From: Kaistia hirudinis
Lineage (GTDB): Bacteria > Pseudomonadota > Alphaproteobacteria > Rhizobiales > Kaistiaceae
Direction of reading: 5' to 3'
Length of the DNA: 64,000 nucleotides
Assembly: GCF_014196455.1 (NCBI RefSeq)
Contig: NZ_JACIDS010000006.1
Span: 1-64,000 of the forward strand
Position numbers and translations under genes: made by a program. The notes beneath the pieces were generated by a model that saw only the letters and a list, made by a program, of their open reading frames with translations, ran no database searches and was not told the origin of the DNA. Positions 38,101 to 46,137 of the stretch are shown piece by piece. How positions within the stretch are numbered: the stretch's first letter is position 1; each line of letters starts with the position of its first letter.

Positions 38101-41100
38101 CGCCGGCGCTGGTATTGAAGGCGTAGATGCCGGCCTGCTGCGCGGCGATGTCACCCGAACCGGTGACGCTCACCGTGCCGGACGGCGCGCTGGCATAGAT
38201 GCCGTAGCCACTGAGCGAGACGAGATCGCCGGTCTGGTTGACCGAGGTCGAGGCGCTGTTGGCGAGGGCGTAGACGGCGGTGTCCTGCGCGAGGATGTCG
38301 CCCGTCCCGAGGACGCTGACATTGCCGTTGGGAGAATGGGCATTGATGCCGTAGCGGCCGGCAATGATCGTGCCGGACTGGTCGACGGTCACCGGGCTCG
38401 AAGACGTGTTGCTGGCGTTGATGCCATCCTCGGCGGCAGCGATCGTGCCGACATTGGTCACGCTGACGGCACCGAGTGCCGAGGTCGCGATGATGCCGCT
38501 GCTGCCCCAGGAAATGATGTCGCCGGTGCGGTCGACCGTGATGGCGCTGGCGCTGTTGTTCGAGACCGAGATGCCCGCCTCCTGCGCGGCGATGTCGCCG
38601 GTGCCGGTGACGCTCGCCGTGCCGTTGGGCGCGCTGACATAGATGCCGTAGCCGCCGAGCGAGACGAGATCGCCGGTCTGATTGACCGAGGCGGACGCGC
38701 TGTTGGCGAGAGCGTAGACGGCGGTGTCCTGCGAGGCGACGTCACCCGTGCCGAGCACGCTGACATTGCCGCTGGGCGAGTGGGCATAGATGCCGTAGCC
38801 GCCGGCGAAGATGGCGCCCGACTGATCAATAGTAACGGCGCTCGACGATGTGTTGCTGGCGTTGATACCGTCGTCGGCGGCGATGATCGTGCCGGCATTG
38901 GTCACGCTGATGGCGCCGAGTGATGCTTTGGCGACGATGCCGCTGCCGTCGAAGGACGTGATGTCGCCGGTGCGATCGACTGTCACCTTGCCCATGCTGG
39001 TCGCATAGACGCCCGTCTCGAGCGACGTGATGTCGCCGGAGCCGGTGACGGTGGTCGTGCTGGCCGGCGCGCTGGCATAGATGCCGTAGCCATCGATCGA
39101 GGTGATGTCGCCGGACTGATGGACGCTGACCGTCGCGCTGTCGGCGACAGCGTAGACGCCGGTATCCTGCGCGGTGATATCGCCGGTGCCGAGCACATTG
39201 ACGGCCCCTTGCGGCGAAGTGGCGTAGATGCCGTAGCCGCCGGCAAGGATGGAGCCGGACTGGTCGACCGTCACGGCATTCGCGGAGCCGTTGACGGCAT
39301 AGATGCCGTCCTTCGCGACGTCGATCGTGCCGTCATTCGTGACGCTGACGGCGCCGAGGGTCGCGGTCGCGACGATGCCGCTGCCGTTCTGGGAATAGAT
39401 TTCGCCGGAGCGGTCGACCGTGGCGGAGCCCGTGCCGAGGGTCGTAGCCATGATGGCGGTGTCGCCCGACGCCACCCTGCCGGAGCCCGTCACGGAGACG
39501 CCGCCCCATGGGGTGCTCGCATAGATACCGTAGCCGCCGAACGAGACGATTTCGCCGGACTGGTTGACCGAGACGTTGCCGCCATCGGCCAGCGCATAGA
39601 CGGCGGTGTCGCCCGACAGGATGTTGCCGGTCCCGAGCACGTTCACCGAGCCATTGGTCGAATAGGCGTAGATGCCGTGGTCGAGGGCGATGATGGAACC
39701 GGACTGATCGACCGTCACGGGGCTGGCGGACTGGTTGGTCGCCGAGATGCCGTCGTCGGCGGCGATGATCGAGCCGGAATTGGTCACGCTGACCGCGCCG
39801 ATCGACGAGACGGCGATGATGCCGCTTCCGCTCTGGGAATTGATATCGCCGGAGCGATCGACCGTTGCGGTCCCGTAGCTTGCCGCATAGAGCGCCGTCT
39901 GCTGCGCGGCGATCGAGCCGGAACCGGTCACGGACACCGTGCTGAAGGGCGAGCTGGCATAGATGCCGTAGCCGCCGGACGAGACGATGTCGCCAGTCTG
40001 GTTCACCGAGGTGGCGGCGCCATCGGCGAGCGCATAGACACCCGTATTGCCGGACTGGATGTCGCCCGTGCCGAGCACGCTGACGGAGCCGTTGGTCGAA
40101 TAGGCATAGATGCCATAGCCGCCGGCCGTGATCGAGCCGGACTGGTCCACGGTGACGGCGCGATCTGACGTGTTCTGGGCCTGGATGCCGTCGCCGGCAG
40201 CGATGATCGCACCGGAATTGGTGACGCTGACGATGCCGCGCGAGGCCAGCGCGACGATGCCGCTGCCGCTCAGGGAGGTGATGTCGCCGGAGCGATCGAC
40301 GGTCGCGGGGGTGTAGTTGCCCGTGCTGTCGACATAGACGCCGGTCTTCTCGGACAGGATCGATCCCGACCCCGTCACGCTGGCGGCGCCGTCCGGCGCA
40401 TAGACATAAATGCCGTTGCCCGCGTGCGAAACGATGTCGCCGGTCTGGTTCACCGTGGCGCTGCTGCTGTCCGCCAGGGCGTAGACGCCGGTGTCATAGG
40501 CGTCGATGTCGCCGGTGCTGACGACATTGACCGTGCCGTTGGAGGAATGGGCGTAGATGCCCATCCCGCCCGAGGAGAAAATCTCGCCGGTCTGGTCGAC
40601 CGTCAGGCTGCTGGTCGATGTGTTCTCGGCAGAGATACCGGTGTAGCCCGAGCGGATCGTGCCGTCATTGGTGACGGATACCGCGCCATTGGCGGCGGAG
40701 GCGAAGATGCCGTAGCCGCTCGTCGCGTCGATGTCGCCGGTATGGTCGACCGACACCAGGCTGCCGTCGCTCGAGGTCGCGTAGATGCCGTTCGTGGCGG
40801 CCCGGATGTCGCCGTTGACGGTGACCGAGACGTCGCCGGTCGGCCCGACGCTGCCGGACGAGGCAGCGTAGACACCGTTCGCCGTCGTCGAGGTGATGTT
40901 GCCGGTGTGGTCGACCGTGACGTCGCCGGAGCCGTGGCTCTCGAGGTGGATCGCGTTAAGGCCCGCGACGAAATCGCCACGGCTCGTCTCCGAGACGTCG
41001 CCCTGACCCCAGAGATAGATGGCGTGGGCGTCCTCGGCCGTAATGTCGCCGCGCTGCACGAGCGTGACGTCGCCGCTCTCGTGGCTCACCAGACCGATAC

Positions 41101-41725
41101 CGTCGGTCTTCACGTCGATATCGCCGACGACGACCGCCGCGATCGCGCCATTGGTGTCGGCATTGATGCCGGCGCCGCCGGAAGAGGTGAGGTCGCCGAG
41201 CTGGCGGATGTCGATGGCGCCGCTGTCGGTGCCATGCAGGCGGATGGTGTCGAGCGCGGCATCGATGTCGCCGCGATTGTTCAGCGTGATGGTGCCGCCG
41301 GTCTCGACATTGATGCCCGAGCCATCCTGCGAGGTGATGTCGCCGCGGTTGCGGATGGCGACGGCCCCCGTGCCGAAGCTCTTGGCCGAGATGCCGTCGG
41401 CGCCGAGCCCGCTGACCGCGATCGCGTGGGTTCCGAGCTGGCTGTTGATGGTGATCGCGCCATTGGTCTCGAAGCTGATGCCGTCGACCCCGGGGGCAGG
41501 GGTAATGTCGGTGTTGAGGAAGCCGATATTGAGCGCGGTGATCGGATCGGTCAGCGAGACGCCGGACGACACGTTGCCGCCGCAGAACACCGTGGTGCCG
41601 AAGACGAAACAGGCCGCCCAGGCCTGGCCGCCCGGCATCAGCACGGCGGTGCTGAGCGCGGCGCCGGCGAGGAGGGCCTTTCGTCCGAACCGGGAAGGAC
41701 GGTTCGGACGCGCAAGGTGCGTCAT
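35162..41725 (-). CDS. giant repeat-rich autotransporter (type Va secretion)
   Basis: This 2187-residue surface protein has three parts. The first is a signal peptide (FGRKALLAGAALSTAVLM...AWA|A, cut near residue 37). The second is a very long glycine/serine/valine-rich passenger built of repeats of about 24 residues (pattern GIYA-S-G-VSV-G-G-I), predicted to form a beta-helix. The third is a C-terminal beta-barrel (about the last 290 residues, ending in the typical aromatic residue: KFSIDF). Six of the higher-order repeats, 146-150 residues each, are nearly identical (separate entry). Low-cysteine composition is usual for such passengers. The likely role is adhesion or biofilm formation. A glycosyltransferase and a small coupled ORF lie immediately upstream. 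Confidence 0.92.
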   Translation of the reverse strand: MTHLARPNRPSRFGRKALLAGAALSTAVLMPGGQAWAACFVFGTTVFCGGNVSSGVSLTDPITALNIGFLNTDITPAPGVDGISFETNGAITINSQLGTHAIAVSGLGADGISAKSFGTGAVAIRNRGDITSQDGSGINVETGGTITLNNRGDIDAALDTIRLHGTDSGAIDIRQLGDLTSSGGAGINADTNGAIAAVVVGDIDVKTDGIGLVSHESGDVTLVQRGDITAEDAHAIYLWGQGDVSETSRGDFVAGLNAIHLESHGSGDVTVDHTGNITSTTANGVYAASSGSVGPTGDVSVTVNGDIRAATNGIYATSSDGSLVSVDHTGDIDATSGYGIFASAANGAVSVTNDGTIRSGYTGISAENTSTSSLTVDQTGEIFSSGGMGIYAHSSNGTVNVVSTGDIDAYDTGVYALADSSSATVNQTGDIVSHAGNGIYVYAPDGAASVTGSGSILSEKTGVYVDSTGNYTPATVDRSGDITSLSGSGIVALASRGIVSVTNSGAIIAAGDGIQAQNTSDRAVTVDQSGSITAGGYGIYAYSTNGSVSVLGTGDIQSGNTGVYALADGAATSVNQTGDIVSSGGYGIYASSPFSTVSVTGSGSIAAQQTALYAASYGTATVDRSGDINSQSGSGIIAVSSIGAVSVTNSGSIIAADDGISATNQSASPVTVDQSGSIIALDHGIYAYSTNGSVNVLGTGNILSGDTAVYALADGGNVSVNQSGEIVSFGGYGIYASTPWGGVSVTGSGRVASGDTAIMATTLGTGSATVDRSGEIYSQNGSGIVATATLGAVSVTNDGTIDVAKDGIYAVNGSANAVTVDQSGSILAGGYGIYATSPQGAVNVLGTGDITAQDTGVYAVADSATVSVHQSGDITSIDGYGIYASAPASTTTVTGSGDITSLETGVYATSMGKVTVDRTGDITSFDGSGIVAKASLGAISVTNAGTIIAADDGINASNTSSSAVTIDQSGAIFAGGYGIYAHSPSGNVSVLGTGDVASQDTAVYALANSASASVNQTGDLVSLGGYGIYVSAPNGTASVTGTGDIAAQEAGISVSNNSASAITVDRTGDIISWGSSGIIATSALGAVSVTNVGTIAAAEDGINASNTSSSPVTVDQSGTIIAGRYGINAHSPNGNVSVLGTGDILAQDTAVYALANSASTSVNQTGDLVSLSGYGIYASAPSGTVSVTGSGDIAAQQAGIYAFNTSAGAVTVNRSGDIASWGSSGIIATSSLGAVSVTNVGAIGAANDGIQAATLGTATSVTITQTGDVYAENGTALVASAIGGDVTITSIGALEGAAGISATNSGSGAVSVSQTGTVLADVGTGIVATSSNGSVTVVADGAVSAKLDGIYANNGSDTAAVSVTANDGVTAEGGTAISASSFGGDVSVTASGALAAYFDGINASTRANGSISVSQNGSITSDAGSGITASSLSGMISVASVGTILAQIDGISASNLGGGAVTIAHSGGSIDALSGRGIAAISPTGLVSVVNSGAITAYLDGIAASNESDAEGVSVTQTGNVTSTTGAGIRASSARAGVSVISSGNIVAGADGIVASNQSDDQSVSVVHTGDITAWGGDGIHATSSQAAVSVATNGNIWGAVSGIEVGGYGNLGVTISGGTVQGGAGGAGVSFDIGAANTLTNYGTIQNTAGINALAIQASDVDQIYTTTAITNYGTIIGNVDLANWDNTFNNASGALFDMGNTVDIGTAGVLTNSGTLSIGGKGTVATTAFTGSLVNTPLGTLAIDVDMANSLSDVVNVSGSASLAGTLGVNFENFKAGAQRYTFLTTGEGVTEKSLSYYNPVVISSIDYGQGSDSATLVIDGFNFAPAGVTGNGIPIGAYLNRSINNTSALYPIAQNLVNLNLLGAVNVALNQMSPNIYLANEQAATIGISDFSDSLMSCKVEGGANYFGAEGQCFWLRGDYRNLQQDATASNVGYDSDTWNFAGGAQFATASDWRVGFALGATSGNIRDNQGGSSSINAFNGGAVIKYVPGPLLLAASLSGSYGAYDANRTVSFGTINDNLSGTSNLGVLDARLRAAYTLQSANLYAKPQIDFDAVYSNQSAFTETGGITAVSIDGSSQTVYSATPAVEFGGQVALANDFLLRPYVRGGVTVYSNDEAKLVGSFAADTITDPFTVSATMDQVLWKVGAGADLMPGNGMVVRINYQGAFGSTTTAQTLGAKFSIDF
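37946..40603 (-). repeat. six tandem 438-450 bp super-repeats inside the autotransporter
   Basis: Counting from the TVDQ-type starts, units begin at 40603, 40153, 39715, 39271, 38833 and 38389 (reading leftward), giving periods of 450, 438, 444, 438 and 444 bp. Each unit encodes six beta-helix turns (TVDQSGSI, VLGTGDI, VNQTGDI, VTGSGSI, VDRSGDI, VTNSGTI). Whole-codon period changes keep the frame. Copies 5 and 6 look most alike at DNA level. The array should be prone to copy-number change by recombination. Confidence 0.9.
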
Positions 41726-41760
41726 TGCGCGGCGCCTGGCCGGTGCTCTGTGCTGCGAGT

Positions 41761-41877
41761 TCAAGACTGGTTCCCCCGAACGCCCCGGACGTCGATCCCT
41801 GTGGCTTCCACAGCGACCCCGCCCATTTCCAACCATTCCCGGCTCACGCCGGACTTCAAATTCTCGACGCCGCTCAT
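41761..41877 (-). CDS. small ORF (38 residues) coupled between glycosyltransferase and autotransporter
   Basis: The ATG overlaps the glycosyltransferase TGA (ATGA) and the frame runs 38 codons, beginning MSGVENLKSGVSREWLEMGG and ending VRGVRGNQS, with its stop 35 bases before the autotransporter ATG. The overlap geometry matches other true coupled pairs in the window. The peptide is soluble in character with mixed charge. I do not recognise it. It may be a real small protein or a coupling frame that carries ribosomes to the autotransporter start. Confidence 0.42.
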   Translation of the reverse strand: MSGVENLKSGVSREWLEMGGVAVEATGIDVRGVRGNQS

Positions 41878-44297
41878 CGCGTGTCCCCGCTCGTGGTCAG
41901 CGCCATGCCGGACACGCGTTCCAGATCGCCGGACGCGGGCATATCCGTCCCGGACGCATCGGCCGCGCCTGAGGCGAGGACAGCAGGCTTGCCCGCGATC
42001 GACGTCATGAAGGCCCCGATCATCGACGCTTGGACGGGCGTTGCGGCTGCCAGCGACGCGCGCGCCGCGCCGATCGGTTCCGCGACGGCGAATCCGCCCT
42101 GGTGCAGGGCGCCAGTGGCGTCGGCGTTCTTCGACGGGCTGCTCGCGCCGAACTGCAGCGGCGTGGCGACGAAGATGGCGGCCAGCAGCCCCGCGCCGAC
42201 GAGCCGGCCAGGCCTTGCGGCAAAGGGTGCGAACGAGGCCTCGCGAAGCCGTGCCATGGCGTCGGCGAGGCGCGTGCGCATGCCGAGCGCAAGGTCGGAC
42301 ACGCCATTGCGGAAGCCGATGAAGCGATGCAGGCCGTAGAAGTACAGCGTTACGTTGGCGGCCGGGATGATGGTGCCGAGATATTCGCGCGAGAGCAGTC
42401 CCTGCACGACATAGACCGTCATCAGCGCCAGCATGAAGCTGTTGAAGAGGAAGGCATAGGGGGGCACGAAGGTGCGGTTGGCGACCTTGGGCGTGCGCGA
42501 GAAGCTGCCCTTGCGGCCCGTCACGATCTGGCGGATCGACGCAGCAATGCCGGCGAAGCTCACTGGCAGCAGCATCAGATTGAGCGCGCAGACGGCGAAG
42601 AGGTCGCGGATGCGATAGCCGAGCCGCTTCAGGTCGGTCCCGTAGAGCAGGAAATACGGGAGCATGACGAAGGGCGTCCAGATCAGGGCGCGCCCGTCGC
42701 GGCTCGCCCAGACCATCAGCGTGAAGACGGCCGCGTTGCCGATCAGCGGCGAGAGAAGATAGTGCGAGCGCAGCGTCAGCTCGGGCAGCCGGCGGAGGCG
42801 TCCCCGTGAGCCGAGATACTGCTTCAGCAGCATCGGGAAGATGATCAGCCCGCCATTGCTCCAGCGCTTGCGCTGGATGGCGAGGGCGCCAAAATCGCCG
42901 GGCGTCGCGCTGTAGGCGAGCGGCGCGAAGAAATTGTGCACCGACCAGCCCGCATGCAGCAGATCCACGGTCGAGCCCGTGTCCTCGATCACGGTGTCGT
43001 CCTGGATGAAGACCGCGCAAGATTTGCCGTTCTCGACCTGCTCGCGCCGGATGTCCTCGAGGGCCGCGAAGCGGATCAGGGCATTGGCGCCCACCCAATA
43101 GGAAGCGTTGTAGAAGGTCGCGCCCTGGTGGACGAGGTACTGGATGTCGGTGGTCGCACCGGCGATCCGCTCCACCGTTTCCTTGCTGTCCGGGAAGGCC
43201 AGATAGGGGGTCTGCGCGACGCCGAGGCGGTCCTCGGTCTCGAGGACATGCGCGAGCTGGAGGATATAGTCGCCGCGGATGACGCTGTCGGCGTCGAGCG
43301 TCAGGACATAATCCGAGCCCGGGATGAACAGGCCGTCGGCACCCTCTGGCGCCTGCTCGATGACGCGCCGGCCCGCCGTCGTGCGCACGACATGGGACGC
43401 GCCCATCAGCCCGATATAGGCGTTGAGGTTCATCGCCTTGTTGGGTGCATGCGAGAGATTGGCGAAGGTCTTGCGCTGGAACGAACTGATGTCGTCGCAG
43501 AACAGCGTCGCCAGCTTGGCATATTCCCGGTCGAGATCATCGACGGTCAGCGCGCGCGCGGCGATCTTCGTCGCTTCATGCTCGTAGCGGCGGCGAAGAT
43601 CACGCAGGATCCGCTCGACGAAGAATCGGTCGACATGCGCGAATTCCGGGGTGGCATCGGCCTCGAAGAAGCGGGCGCGCTCCTCGAGCCAGTCGGCGGC
43701 ACGGCGATAGTTCAGAGCCAACCGCCGCGCCTCGTCGGGGAGCGAGATCGCGCCCATCTCCGATCGCAGCCGCCACGCATCCTGCTCGGTGCGGAACGCC
43801 GCGATCGGCTTCGCGATCATCTCGCGTACTTCGGCGACGGCACCGAGGCTGGTCGCGATCGACTCGCGGTCGGATGGCGGGTCGTCGACCAGAAGGACGA
43901 TGCGGCGATTGGCGTAGCGGGCGAGCGCCGCCGACAGCATCGTCATGACGATGACGCGGCGCTCCTCCCGGTAGGACGGGATCAGGATCGCGACCGTGGG
44001 GGCGTCGGGCGCGAAGAGATACTCGACCTCGGCATCCGAGAACAGGCGATGGCGGGCAGCGCGGCGGGCGGAGCCGAAGCGGCTGAGCTGATAGGCGGTG
44101 CAGCAATAGAACAGGCCGATGAGCAGGCCGTAATAGAGCACCCGGTCGCTGACCTGCATGGTGACGTTGAAATGCAGATGCAGCCCCAGCGCCGTGAAGC
44201 AGGTGACGGAGACGAGCAGAAGCACCAGCACCCGGCTGGTCTCGCCGGGCACCATGCGTCTGATCATGTTCGAGGCCGCTTGTGCGGGAGAGTTCAT
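41874..44297 (-). CDS. membrane-bound family 2 glycosyltransferase (cellulose-synthase-like)
   Basis: This protein of about 807 residues has two N-terminal membrane segments, a large cytoplasmic GT-A domain (IPSYREERRVI; DXD-type TLDADS; ED in FIQDDTVIEDTG; QRKRW as the Q-x-x-R-W motif) and four to five C-terminal membrane helices. This is the layout of processive beta-glycan synthases such as BcsA/MdoH relatives. An unusual tail of about 110 residues follows the last helices. The ATG at 44297 is chosen over 44312 without strong site support. It probably makes or extends an exopolysaccharide; a role in modifying the neighbouring autotransporter is only a guess. Confidence 0.86.
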   Translation of the reverse strand: MNSPAQAASNMIRRMVPGETSRVLVLLLVSVTCFTALGLHLHFNVTMQVSDRVLYYGLLIGLFYCCTAYQLSRFGSARRAARHRLFSDAEVEYLFAPDAPTVAILIPSYREERRVIVMTMLSAALARYANRRIVLLVDDPPSDRESIATSLGAVAEVREMIAKPIAAFRTEQDAWRLRSEMGAISLPDEARRLALNYRRAADWLEERARFFEADATPEFAHVDRFFVERILRDLRRRYEHEATKIAARALTVDDLDREYAKLATLFCDDISSFQRKTFANLSHAPNKAMNLNAYIGLMGASHVVRTTAGRRVIEQAPEGADGLFIPGSDYVLTLDADSVIRGDYILQLAHVLETEDRLGVAQTPYLAFPDSKETVERIAGATTDIQYLVHQGATFYNASYWVGANALIRFAALEDIRREQVENGKSCAVFIQDDTVIEDTGSTVDLLHAGWSVHNFFAPLAYSATPGDFGALAIQRKRWSNGGLIIFPMLLKQYLGSRGRLRRLPELTLRSHYLLSPLIGNAAVFTLMVWASRDGRALIWTPFVMLPYFLLYGTDLKRLGYRIRDLFAVCALNLMLLPVSFAGIAASIRQIVTGRKGSFSRTPKVANRTFVPPYAFLFNSFMLALMTVYVVQGLLSREYLGTIIPAANVTLYFYGLHRFIGFRNGVSDLALGMRTRLADAMARLREASFAPFAARPGRLVGAGLLAAIFVATPLQFGASSPSKNADATGALHQGGFAVAEPIGAARASLAAATPVQASMIGAFMTSIAGKPAVLASGAADASGTDMPASGDLERVSGMALTTSGDTR

Positions 44298-44881
44298 TCG
44301 GAGACACCGCAAGGCGCACCGCGAGGGCTGCCCTGAGACCGTCAGGCCGACATGCGCGAGACGCGCTGCCGAGCCGCACGGGAAGAAGACGCTGGAATAA
44401 GCGGTCGTGGCGAAGGCCGCTCGGTGGCGCGCTGCTAGCGGCTGAGGGGGGCCGGCGGCCTAGGCGTCGATTGCCTGCCGCGTCGCGGTGTCGCACGGCG
44501 CGATATCGGCGCCGTCCATGCCATTGCGTTCATCGTCTTGCCCCCATCGTGAACCCGAGACAAGGCCGCACAAACAGCCGATCACGCGGACTTTCGTTCG
44601 CGACATTCGGATGACAACAGCTTGATCTTGCCGGGTTTTGGCCCATCAGAACGATATCCGGCATGGGATACACGCGCAACGACACCGCCCGGCCGGAGCG
44701 GGGATGCGGTCAAATTTCGCCATGCTTCCGCGTGGCCTGCTGAGGCACTGTGGCGATAAGGTCACGACGTCGACCCGTGACCTTTGATATCCCGAAACCC
44801 GGCGCCGCGTATGGCGACGCAGACGCCCGGCCTGCCAATATGGTCGGGCCCGATCCGGGGCACGAGGGGAGACGTCGGTCC
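44298..44881. other. gene-free divergent spacer
   Basis: This 584-bp stretch lies between the divergent glycosyltransferase and Sel1-repeat genes. Open frames here have no protein character. An AT-richer stretch lies at about 44610-44680. No operator of the 17-bp type and no intrinsic terminator was seen. Confidence 0.5.
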
Positions 44882-45853
44882 ATGCAATCGCGCAGCACAG
44901 AGCATCCCGACATCTGGCATCGCCATGCGGTCCGCCGCGGCCTCGGCGCGGCCATGCTGGCCGCGATCATCCAGTTCGGGGGCGGCGCCCTGGCGCTGGC
45001 AGGGCCGAATGAAGCCGGCGACAAGGCACTCGCGGCTGGCGATTGCTTCCATGCCCTTGCCTATTACCGGATGGCGGCGGACAAGAACGACGCCTGGGGC
45101 CAGCTCAATGTCGGCAAGCTCTATGAGGCGGGAAACTGCGTCAAGCAGGACTATAAGGAAGCGGCCAAATGGTACAAATGGTCGGCCGGCAAGAATAACA
45201 GTTGGGCCCAATACAGCCTCGGCCTTCTCTACGAGTCGGGCAAGGGCGTGCCGCAGGACGACAAGAAGGCGGCGGAGCTGTTTGCAAAATCCGCGGCGCA
45301 GGACAATCCCTGGGGTGTCTACAGCCTGGCTCGCGTGCTCGAGGCCGGCAAGGGCGTCGCAGCGGATCCGGTCGCGAGCCTGAAGGACTATGAGAAGGCG
45401 GCCGAGCTCGGCAATGCCTGGGCGCAGTATACGCTCGGCGATAAGTATTTCGAGGGCAAGTCGGTCCCGAAGGACATCAAGAAAGCCGCCCAATTCTACC
45501 AGAAGGCTGCCGATCAGGGTAATGCGTGGAGCCAGTTCAAGCTCGCGCAGATGTATCTCTCAGGGCAGGGCGTGAAGAAGAACGCCAAGACGGCCGCTAC
45601 CCTGCTCAAGGCATCGGCTGACCAGGGCAATGCGCTGGCCCAGGCGAGCTATGCCTCGCTGCTGGAGAGCGGCAATGGCGTGAAGGCGAGCCGCAAGGAG
45701 GCGCTGCGCTACTACCAGCTCGCCGCCGCTCAGCCCGGCGCCCCCGCCTATGTAAAGGCCCGGATCAAGGCACTCGGCGCTCCGGCGCCGAAGCAGCAGG
45801 AACAGGCCAAGGCCCCAGCGCCAACGCCGGCTGCCGCTCCGGCAGCGCAGTAA
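44882..45853 (+). CDS. secreted Sel1-repeat (TPR-like) protein
   Basis: This 323-residue protein has an N-terminal export signal (residues about 18-42: VRRGLGAAMLAAIIQFGGGALALAG-type) and about seven Sel1-like repeats of 36 residues (pattern A-x2-Y-x2-A-A-D-x-N-x-W-x-Q-x2-L-G-x-L-Y-E-x-G), ending in a Pro/Ala/Gln-rich tail. Unusually, most repeats share N-(A/S/P)-W at the turn. Such periplasmic scaffolds bind proteins in envelope, stress or exopolysaccharide systems; no partner can be named. ATG 44882 gives a normal signal peptide; the longer frame from 44750 does not. Confidence 0.88.
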   Translation: MQSRSTEHPDIWHRHAVRRGLGAAMLAAIIQFGGGALALAGPNEAGDKALAAGDCFHALAYYRMAADKNDAWGQLNVGKLYEAGNCVKQDYKEAAKWYKWSAGKNNSWAQYSLGLLYESGKGVPQDDKKAAELFAKSAAQDNPWGVYSLARVLEAGKGVAADPVASLKDYEKAAELGNAWAQYTLGDKYFEGKSVPKDIKKAAQFYQKAADQGNAWSQFKLAQMYLSGQGVKKNAKTAATLLKASADQGNALAQASYASLLESGNGVKASRKEALRYYQLAAAQPGAPAYVKARIKALGAPAPKQQEQAKAPAPTPAAAPAAQ

Positions 45854-45879
45854 AGGCTCCATGTCGGCGGGCCACGCCC

Positions 45880-46074
45880 CGTCTCGGCGCCGACGCCACG
45901 TCGCATATCGCGGCGGCGCCGACCGGGGCGTTCGCCGACGACAATCGCCGTATGATGGACGCCTCGGCCAGCCTCATCGACGTGTGGATCGACGAGGCGG
46001 AGCGCCGGTGCTGGTCCCTGTTCGAGGCGAACCGGCGCCCCGCTGAGGCAGGAAGATGTATGGCGCCGGCCTGA
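45880..46074 (+). pseudogene. decayed, internally deleted copy of dps
   Basis: In one frame this reads R-L-G-A-D-A-T-S-H-I-A-A-A then T-G-A-F-A-D-D-N-R-R, and S-L-I-D-V-W-I-D-E-A-E-R-R. These are three separate parts of the dps product at 34579-35097. The DNA is very similar to dps in these blocks and also keeps the downstream GGCGCCGG hairpin. The first junction falls at CTCGCCGAC, a short repeat present twice in intact dps, so the deletion probably arose by recombination between direct repeats. There is no start codon in frame and the ferroxidase centre is missing, so no function is expected. Confidence 0.85.
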
Positions 46075-46137
46075 TTTCCGGCGCCGCGCGTCTGCGGCAG
46101 CCTTCCCCTGCTGAGCCCGCGCAATTCTCGATTTCGT

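Noticed and set aside
35483-38923. A 1146-codon open frame antisense to the autotransporter
   Set aside because: It is a by-product of the regular repeat codons; its repeating D/R/A pattern follows the repeat period exactly and has no start signal.
37946-40603. Regular repeats that could be mistaken for a CRISPR or satellite array
   Set aside because: The period is about 440 bp, whole-codon, and lies inside one long coding frame. There are no constant short repeats with unique spacers.
41761-43098. 445-codon frame within the glycosyltransferase region
   Set aside because: Only its last 38 codons, after the coupled ATG, are a plausible gene. The rest is a +1 shadow of the glycosyltransferase.
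45861-46046. 61-codon ATG frame over the dps remnant
   Set aside because: It reads the dps fragment in the wrong frame, giving an Arg-rich sequence; the dps-like frame is a different one and has no start.
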